From Pseudomonadota bacterium (GTDB lineage: Bacteria; Pseudomonadota; Gammaproteobacteria; Burkholderiales; Gallionellaceae), in the NCBI GenBank assembly GCA_021783525.1, contig JAJXTT010000077.1, forward strand, positions 1 to 7,496: a DNA stretch of 7,496 nucleotides, given 5' to 3'. Of this stretch, positions 1 through 7,496 are shown in pieces. Below the pieces are notes generated by a model. It was not told the origin of the DNA. It searched no databases and worked only from the letters and a program-made list of their open reading frames with translations. Every line of letters begins with the position of its first letter. Positions within the stretch are counted from its first letter, which is position 1. A program made the translations under genes and the position numbers.

Positions 1-15
1 ATTGGGGATTTTTTC

Positions 16-50
16 TTATGCACATAAGCTGTGGATAACTATGTGGGCAA
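16..50. promoter_or_regulatory. Cluster of DnaA-box-like 9-mers
   Basis: Positions 30-38 read TGTGGATAA, the exact reverse complement of the DnaA box consensus TTATCCACA. Positions 16-24 on the plus strand read TTATGCACA, which fits the relaxed consensus TTATNCACA. A third, degenerate copy, TGTGGGCAA at 42-50 (two mismatches), lies in the same orientation as the perfect one, 12 bp further on. The first box is embedded in a palindrome (CTTATG-CA-CATAAG, 15-28). A T-rich stretch at 7-19 adjoins the cluster. What is seen is the sequence match. That DnaA binds here is inference. It could be a DnaA-regulated promoter of a gene beyond the left edge, a DnaA titration site, or the edge of an origin-like region. 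Confidence 0.5.
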
Positions 51-78
51 CTGCCCGATAATCAGGCTAACTCCTAAT

Positions 79-107
79 TGTATATACGGTTTTTTTCTGT
101 CGCCCAA
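79..107 (-). promoter_or_regulatory. Weak candidate leftward promoter
   Basis: On the minus strand, TTGGGC (102-107) and TATACA (79-84) are separated by 17 bp in AT-rich sequence, between the hemE terminator and the DnaA-like boxes. An overlapping TACAAT (77-82) would give a 19-bp spacer. The -35 match is poor, at three of six. If real, it would drive a gene starting left of the window. In betaproteobacteria priA often follows hemE, but no priA coding sequence is visible here. Confidence 0.25.
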
Positions 108-153
108 ATTCTGTTCAGGCGTATAGGCCTTTAAAAAACAATCGTTTATGCGG

Positions 154-188
154 AAAACAAAAAAGCCACGGAAAAAATGATCCGTGGC
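154..188 (-). terminator. Intrinsic terminator downstream of hemE
   Basis: A perfect 8-bp stem (GCCACGGA at 165-172 with TCCGTGGC at 181-188) encloses an 8-nt loop. Read on the minus strand, it is followed immediately by TTTTTTGTTTT (164-154). This is a classic Rho-independent terminator for leftward transcripts and sits about 50 bp past the hemE stop codon. There is no T-run on the other side, so it acts for the minus strand only. It implies that hemE ends its transcription unit here. Confidence 0.9.
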
Positions 189-221
189 CTGCGGGTAAAA
201 ATCCGGCTGTTTATAAGGCTA

Positions 222-233
222 AAGCCCGGGCTT
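222..233. repeat. 12-bp perfect palindrome after hemE stop
   Basis: AAGCCCGGGCTT is a perfect 12-bp palindrome a few bases past the hemE stop codon and about 35 bp before the terminator stem. It has no loop, so it is a poor RNA hairpin. It could be a protein site or chance in GC-rich sequence. No function is assigned. Confidence 0.4.
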
Positions 234-238
234 GATTC

Positions 239-1303
239 TTAATGATATTTTTTGCTCAACTCATGCACTGCCTGCACCAGCGCAGCCGCGTTGTCCGGGT
301 TGGTGAATTGCGAGATTCCATGCCCCAGGTTGAATACGTGCCCGCTGCCGAATCCGTAACTGGTCAATATCTTTTCCACTTCGTTGTGGATGACTTCCGG
401 CGTGGCAAACAGGACGTTCGGATCGAGGTTGCCCTGCAAGGCGACCTTGTGGCCGACCTTCTGTCGCGCCACGCCGATGTCCATGGTCCAGTCCAGTCCG
501 ACGGCATCGCAACCGATGTCGGCGATGCTCTCGATCCACAGCCCGCCTCCCTTGGTGAACACGATGCTGGGAATCTTCACGCCGTCATGCTCGTGCTTCA
601 GCCCCTGCACGATGCGCTGCATGTAGGGCAACGAAAACTCGTGGTATGCCGCGTGCGACAACGCGCCGCCCCAGGAATCGAAGATCATCACGGCTTGCGC
701 ACCGGCTTCGATCTGCGCATTCAGGTAAGCAGTCACGGCATCCGCAGTCACGCTCAGGATGTGGTGCATGAGCTTGGGCTCTTTGTACATGAGGGTCTTC
801 ACCTTGGTGTACTCGCTGCTGCTGGCGCCTTCGACCATATAGCAGGACAGCGTCCACGGGCTGCCGGTAAAGCCGATCAGCGGCACGCTTCCGTCCAGCG
901 CCTTGCGGATCTGCGACACGGCGTCGGTGACATACTTCAAATCGGTTCCGATGTCCGGCACGTGCAACGCCTTGATCGCCGCCTCGGTGCTCAGCGGACG
1001 CTCGAATTTCGGGCCTTCGCCTTCGGAAAAGTACAGCCCCAGTCCCATCGCATCCGGCACGGTCAGGATGTCGGAAAACAGGATCGCCGCATCCAGCGGG
1101 AAGCGTTCCAGCGGCTGCAGGGTCACTTCTGTCGCCAGGTCGGGGCTCTTGCACAGATTGAGGAAGCTGCCTGCGCGTTTGCGGGTGGCGCAATACTCCG
1201 GCAGGTAACGCCCTGCCTGGCGCATCATCCATAACGGGGTGTATTCGGTCGGTTGGCGCAGCAGGGCACGCAGGAAGGTATCGTTCTTTACTTTGAAGTT
1301 CAT
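239..1303 (-). CDS. hemE: Uroporphyrinogen decarboxylase
   Basis: This cytoplasmic enzyme removes the four acetate carboxyl groups of uroporphyrinogen III to give coproporphyrinogen III in heme biosynthesis; it needs no cofactor. The 354-residue product has the usual family length and is a single TIM-barrel domain. Family signatures are clear: MMRQAGRYLPEY (residues 26-37) with the substrate-binding arginines R28 and R32, the catalytic Asp in FSDIL (D78), Tyr in LSCYMVEG (Y155), and the C-terminal His in FNLGHGI (H328). These match E. coli R27, R31, D77, Y154 and H327 with a one-residue shift. The reading frame stays open 37 codons further upstream (to 1414). I place the start at 1303 because homologous sequence begins at MNFKVKNDTFLRALL and because a perfect -10 box (1377-1382) lies inside the longer frame. 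The Shine-Dalgarno is weak (GAG in AATGAGAACAGT). The gene is followed by its own intrinsic terminator, and 169 bp separate it from the upstream beta-helix gene. Confidence 0.97.
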   Translation of the reverse strand: MNFKVKNDTFLRALLRQPTEYTPLWMMRQAGRYLPEYCATRKRAGSFLNLCKSPDLATEVTLQPLERFPLDAAILFSDILTVPDAMGLGLYFSEGEGPKFERPLSTEAAIKALHVPDIGTDLKYVTDAVSQIRKALDGSVPLIGFTGSPWTLSCYMVEGASSSEYTKVKTLMYKEPKLMHHILSVTADAVTAYLNAQIEAGAQAVMIFDSWGGALSHAAYHEFSLPYMQRIVQGLKHEHDGVKIPSIVFTKGGGLWIESIADIGCDAVGLDWTMDIGVARQKVGHKVALQGNLDPNVLFATPEVIHNEVEKILTSYGFGSGHVFNLGHGISQFTNPDNAAALVQAVHELSKKYH

Positions 1304-1316
1304 ACTGTTCTCATTC

Positions 1317-1345
1317 CGGCGCCTGGACTCTGTCATCGGCGCCTG
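1317..1345. repeat. Paired 9-bp direct repeats in the hemE leader
   Basis: CGGCGCCTG occurs at 1317-1325 and again at 1337-1345, exactly 20 bp apart start to start, or about two helical turns. Each copy contains the self-complementary GGCGCC, so in the hemE mRNA the two copies can also pair as a 6-bp stem around a 14-nt loop. The pair lies between the predicted transcription start and the hemE start codon, just upstream of the ribosome binding region. A role as an operator or leader hairpin is inference; GC-rich chance repetition is possible. Confidence 0.4.
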
Positions 1346-1376
1346 CTCGGTCTTGTTCTGTGCAGCGGAACCCCGG

Positions 1377-1401
1377 ATTATACACAAACAGGCCTGCCGC
1401 C
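1377..1401 (-). promoter_or_regulatory. Probable hemE promoter
   Basis: The minus strand carries a perfect sigma-70 -10 hexamer TATAAT (1377-1382). No good -35 box lies at 17 bp; the nearest resemblance is ATGACG (1402-1407), four of six matches at a long 19-bp spacer. Transcription would start near 1370, giving a leader of roughly 65-70 nt. The location inside the upstream extension of the hemE frame supports the shorter start at 1303. The poor -35 suggests either an activator or a modest basal level; neither can be shown from sequence alone. Confidence 0.6.
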
Positions 1402-1472
1402 CGTCATCCACCATTCGCCGATCAGGGATAAGGCGGAGATTGCTTGAAGACGGCGTGCTTTCAGACCGCCAG

Positions 1473-2693
1473 TTATGGCAACCCCTGCAAGGTTGAATCC
1501 CTTATGGAAAGGGTCTTGCAATTCGTACCGACCGCAGTGCCTGCATCCCTGGCTGTTCCCGCCGATACGACAGTCCAGTGACCTCCGGTATTGCCGGTCA
1601 TTTCGGTATCGATGATGGAAAGCGTTCCCTGCATGTTGTTGCTGGTAAAGAACAGCCCGCCACCATATGCCTTTACACCGGCGCGGTTGCCCACAATCTT
1701 GTCGCCGCAGAGCAGCACATTGACCGACTGGCCATCACTGTAGATGGCTCCGCCGTTGCCCCCCGAGCCGATCTCGTTCTGATTGTTGTTGATGACCGAA
1801 CACTTGGCCGGATCCGCGTTGTTCGCCCCATTGCCAACAGCAGCGTTCTGACTGAACAGACTGTCATAAATGCGCAAGTCCGCGTGCAGCGCACCCACTG
1901 CTCCGGCATTGCTGGCAGAGTTCTGACTGAAGGTACTCCCCGCGATAACGGCTCCATGTCTGCTGGCCATTACATAAATTGCACCGCCGCCGGTGTCCGG
2001 ACCCAAGGGGGCCGCCTGATTGCCGGTAAAGACCGAATCTATCACGGTCAGGTTGCCGTCCTGCATATAGACTGCGCCGCCTTCGCCGTCATTCCACCCC
2101 TGCGAGCACGGCAAAGGCGCAACCGGAATCGCCACGGCCGGCGTCGCTTTGCCGTTGATCAGAGCGATATGTTGCAGGGTCAGCCTGTGTTCGTTCGCCC
2201 GAAAAGCTGGGCTGTCAAAACTCATGATGCGAACCAGATTCCGGCCGTCGAGTGTCACCTTGCGTCCACCATCGATGACGGTGTCCCGGTCGATCGGGAT
2301 ATTCAGCGTCGCTGCCACCGGTATGGTCACAGGGCCGGCACCGCAATCGAATGTAATGATCCCGCCCCTCGCAACCGCACTTTCGAGTTTCGCGTAGGTG
2401 CAACTCCCCGGCGCACCGTTTCCCACCACGGTCGTCGGGATCGACGTGTCGACCGGCCGCGCATCCGGGGGAATGCCCGGCCTGCAAGCGCCCTCCGAGT
2501 TGCCGGCAGTCCATGTCGCCGCGCCAAGGATGCCTGGCGCGCTCGAACATCCGCTACCGCCACTCAGCAACAACGCCACGGCTGCAATCCGCGCAGCGCG
2601 TCGCGGAATGCTGGTCGTGCCGAGAACTGGTGCTGCCGCTCTTAACAGGAGCGCTTTCGTTGCCGGCAGCTCATCAATGAATCTTCTGGCCAT
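1473..2693 (-). CDS. Exported right-handed beta-helix protein with Pmp-like repeats, putative lipoprotein
   Basis: The 406-residue product has no enzyme function I can recognise. The N-terminus has basic residues (RRAAR, 31-35), a hydrophobic stretch (IAAVALLLSGGSG, 36-48) and Cys49, which resembles a lipoprotein signal, although the -3 residue is Gly where Leu is usual. Residues 98-155 carry a pattern common at the start of secreted beta-helix proteins: CTYAKLESAVARGGIITFDC, then TVIDGG and VTLDG. Next come solenoid rungs with GG-A-[IV] motifs (205-208, 236-239, 314-317; GGGL at 344-347) and FxxN motifs (FTGN 222-225, FSQN 255-258, FSQN 280-283; variants IVGN 333-336 and MTGN 365-368). These two motifs typify chlamydial polymorphic outer membrane proteins, but no autotransporter barrel follows. 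Seven further cysteines suggest disulfides outside the cytoplasm. AGGAG lies 8 nt before the start codon. A surface or periplasmic binding, adhesive or polysaccharide-related role is possible. No intrinsic terminator is visible after it. Confidence 0.75.
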   Translation of the reverse strand: MARRFIDELPATKALLLRAAAPVLGTTSIPRRAARIAAVALLLSGGSGCSSAPGILGAATWTAGNSEGACRPGIPPDARPVDTSIPTTVVGNGAPGSCTYAKLESAVARGGIITFDCGAGPVTIPVAATLNIPIDRDTVIDGGRKVTLDGRNLVRIMSFDSPAFRANEHRLTLQHIALINGKATPAVAIPVAPLPCSQGWNDGEGGAVYMQDGNLTVIDSVFTGNQAAPLGPDTGGGAIYVMASRHGAVIAGSTFSQNSASNAGAVGALHADLRIYDSLFSQNAAVGNGANNADPAKCSVINNNQNEIGSGGNGGAIYSDGQSVNVLLCGDKIVGNRAGVKAYGGGLFFTSNNMQGTLSIIDTEMTGNTGGHWTVVSAGTARDAGTAVGTNCKTLSIRDSTLQGLP

Positions 2694-2821
2694 TCATTTC
2701 GCTCCTGCGTTCCCGTCTGGCTATTTCCGCGCAGATTATTTGAAACCGGATTGGTGAGTAGCAGATGCCACTGTACATGCCATCCGCGTGTAACAGTACG
2801 GGAGCATATGGCAAGGATGGA

Positions 2822-2865
2822 GGATAACCACCCGACCGGCCGGTCTGTCCGTCAGTTGGTTATCC
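2822..2865. repeat. Nested inverted repeat downstream of gltD
   Basis: Perfect 9-bp arms GGATAACCA (2822-2830) and TGGTTATCC (2857-2865) flank a 26-bp centre holding a perfect 12-bp palindrome GACCGGCCGGTC (2834-2845). It starts about 31 bp past the gltD stop codon. As RNA it could form a long stem topped by a small inner hairpin and could protect or end the gltBD transcript. No T-run follows on either strand, so it is not a standard intrinsic terminator. A protein-binding site is an alternative. The rest of the 203-bp spacer (2694-2896) shows no gene and no convincing promoter. Confidence 0.6.
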
Positions 2866-2896
2866 CAATAGGCAAGTATTGCTACTGCGGGTGAGT

Positions 2897-4359
2897 TTAG
2901 CGTGGCAGTACCGAGCTGCCCATCAGGAACTCATCCACGGCGCGCGCCGCCTGGCGGCCTTCGCGTATGGCCCACACCACCAGCGATTGGCCGCGGCGCA
3001 TGTCGCCCGCGGCAAAGACCTTTTTCACATTGGTCTGGTAGCAGCCTGCGCCATCGGTGGTCGCCTTCGCGTTGCCGCGCGCGTCCTTCTCCACGCCGAA
3101 CGCATCCAGCACCTGTGCCAGCGGATTGGTGAAGCCCATTGCGAGGAACACGAGGTCGGCCTTGATTTCGAATTCGCTGCCCGCGATCTCGACCATCTTG
3201 CCTTCCTTGAATTCGACGCGCACGCATTTCAGCGCTTTCAACTGGCCATTTTCACCGACGAATTCCTTGGTGGAGATCGCCCAGTCGCGCTCGCAACCTT
3301 CTTCATGCGAACTGGAGGTGCGCAGCTTGAGTGGCCAGTTCGGCCAGGTCAGCGGCTTGTTCTCCTGGTCCGGTGCGCGCGGCATCACTTCGATCTGCGT
3401 GACCGATGCGGCACCGTGACGGTTCGAGGTGCCGACACAGTCGGAACCGGTATCGCCGCCGCCGATCACGACGACATGCTTGCCGGAAGCATTGATCGGA
3501 TTCCTGGCTCCGCCCGCGTTTTCCTTGTTTTGCGGAACGAGGAATTCCATCGCGTAGTGCACGCCCTGCAATTCACGGCCCGGCACCGGCAAGTCACGCG
3601 GCTGCTCGGAACCCCCCGCCAGGATCACCGCGTCGAATTCCTTCTGCAGTTCCTTCGGGCTGACGGTTTTCGTCGCATCGTTGGCGATGCCTTTGCCCGG
3701 CGCATCCTTGCCGATAAAGGTGCTGGTCTGGAACTTCACGCCTTCGGCGGCCAGTTGTGCCATGCGCCAGTCGATCAGGCGCTTGTCCAGTTTGAAGTCG
3801 GGGATGCCGTAACGCAGGAGGCCGCCGATGCGGCTGTTCTTCTCGAACACAGTGACTGCGTGACCTGCACGCGCAAGCTGCTGCGCAGCAGCCAGGCCTG
3901 CAGGGCCGGAACCGACCACGGCGACTTTCTTGCCGGTCTTTTTCTTTGCGGGTTGCGGCACGACCCAGCCGTTCTCGCCCCCCTTGTCGATGATGGCGTG
4001 CTCGATCGATTTGATGCCGACCGGGTCGTTGTTGATGTTCAGGGTGCACGCCGCCTCGCACGGGGCAGGGCAGATGCGGCCGGTCACTTCCGGGAAGTTG
4101 TTGGTGGAGTGCAATACCTCCAGCGCTTCCTTCCAGTTGCCGCGGTACACCAGGTCGTTCCAGTCGGGAATGATGTTGTTGACCGGACAGCCGTTATTGC
4201 AGAACGGGATGCCGCAATCCATGCAGCGCGCGCCCTGCTGTTTGGCTTCGGCATCGGTCAGATGCGCAACGAACTCGTGATAGGTTTTGACTCTTTGTTC
4301 AACCGGCGCGTAACCTTCGCTGACGCGCTGAAACTCCATGAAACCGGTTGGCTTGCCCA

Positions 4360-4360
<1 letters not shown>
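2897..4360 (-). CDS. gltD: Glutamate synthase (NADPH) small subunit
   Basis: This is the beta subunit of the GltBD complex. It oxidises NADPH on FAD and passes electrons through iron-sulfur clusters to the large subunit, which forms glutamate from glutamine and 2-oxoglutarate. The 487-residue protein is full length. Residues 46-58 carry the first cysteine group (C46, C49, C54, C58) and 97-105 the second (C97, C101, C105), the family's two N-terminal [4Fe-4S] ligand regions. The FAD Rossmann motif VVGSGPAGLAAA is at 148-159, the NADPH motif IGGGDTG at 299-305, and the C-terminal FAD-contact motif FAAGDMRRGQS at 449-459. The start codon overlaps the gltB stop by one base (TAATG). AAGGAGG lies 7 nt upstream, inside the last gltB codons, which indicates translational coupling and a near-equal subunit ratio. 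The N-terminus (MGKPTGFMEFQR) is of the MGKPTGF type, unlike the Azospirillum or E. coli forms. No separate promoter is needed. Confidence 0.97.

Positions 4361-7496
<3,136 letters not shown>

Noticed and set aside
1..25. Start of the next leftward gene at the ATG on the minus strand (23-25)
   Set aside because: Only eight codons are visible before the edge, there is no Shine-Dalgarno, and the residues do not resemble the PriA N-terminus.
45..56. GGGC-AACT-GCCC hairpin as a terminator
   Set aside because: The stem is only 4 bp and no T-run follows on either strand.
242..1234. A 330-codon open frame on the plus strand opposite hemE
   Set aside because: It is antisense to hemE, has low-complexity composition and no recognisable motif.
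1384..1472. Intrinsic terminator for the beta-helix gene
   Set aside because: Only short GGCG/CGCC pairings are present and no T-run follows, so termination here cannot be supported.
1578..2645. A 355-codon open frame on the plus strand opposite the beta-helix gene
   Set aside because: The minus-strand frame carries a signal peptide, a ribosome site and clear repeat motifs; the plus-strand frame is Arg/His-rich with no domain.
2860..2868. TTATCCCAA as a DnaA box
   Set aside because: It has two mismatches at informative positions and is part of an inverted repeat arm; there is no other box nearby.

Overview
The window looks like ordinary chromosome from a betaproteobacterium, with one less ordinary gene in the middle. 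GC is fairly high in the coding parts, and the HemE, GltB and GltD proteins are all of the betaproteobacterial type. A member of the Nitrosomonadales/Gallionellaceae-type lineages is my best guess, but this rests on general resemblance and no search was run. All four genes lie on the minus strand, so transcription runs from right to left.

From right to left: (1) 4360-7496 is the C-terminal two thirds of gltB, the glutamate synthase large subunit, cut by the right edge. (2) 2897-4360 is gltD, the small subunit. It is coupled to gltB by a one-base TAATG overlap, with a strong Shine-Dalgarno inside the last gltB codons. (3) 2694-2896 is a 203-bp spacer holding a conspicuous nested inverted repeat just after gltD. 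(4) 1473-2693 encodes an exported, probably lipid-anchored, right-handed parallel beta-helix protein with GG-A-[IV] and FxxN repeats like those of polymorphic outer membrane proteins. (5) 1304-1472 is the hemE promoter and leader, with a perfect TATAAT -10 box and a pair of 9-bp direct repeats. (6) 239-1303 is hemE, uroporphyrinogen decarboxylase. (7) 1-238 holds the hemE intrinsic terminator and, at the extreme left, DnaA-box-like sequences next to an AT-rich stretch, plus a weak candidate promoter pointing left.

Functionally, gltBD makes glutamate from glutamine and 2-oxoglutarate. Bacteria of this type make 5-aminolevulinate from glutamyl-tRNA (C5 pathway), so hemE lies further along a route that starts from glutamate; this may be coincidence of position. 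The beta-helix gene has no evident link to either pathway and looks like an accessory gene placed between housekeeping genes. I found no mobile element, CRISPR array, tRNA or rRNA, and nothing that amounts to a new system. The points most worth a second look are the DnaA-box cluster, the beta-helix lipoprotein, and the inverted repeat after gltD.
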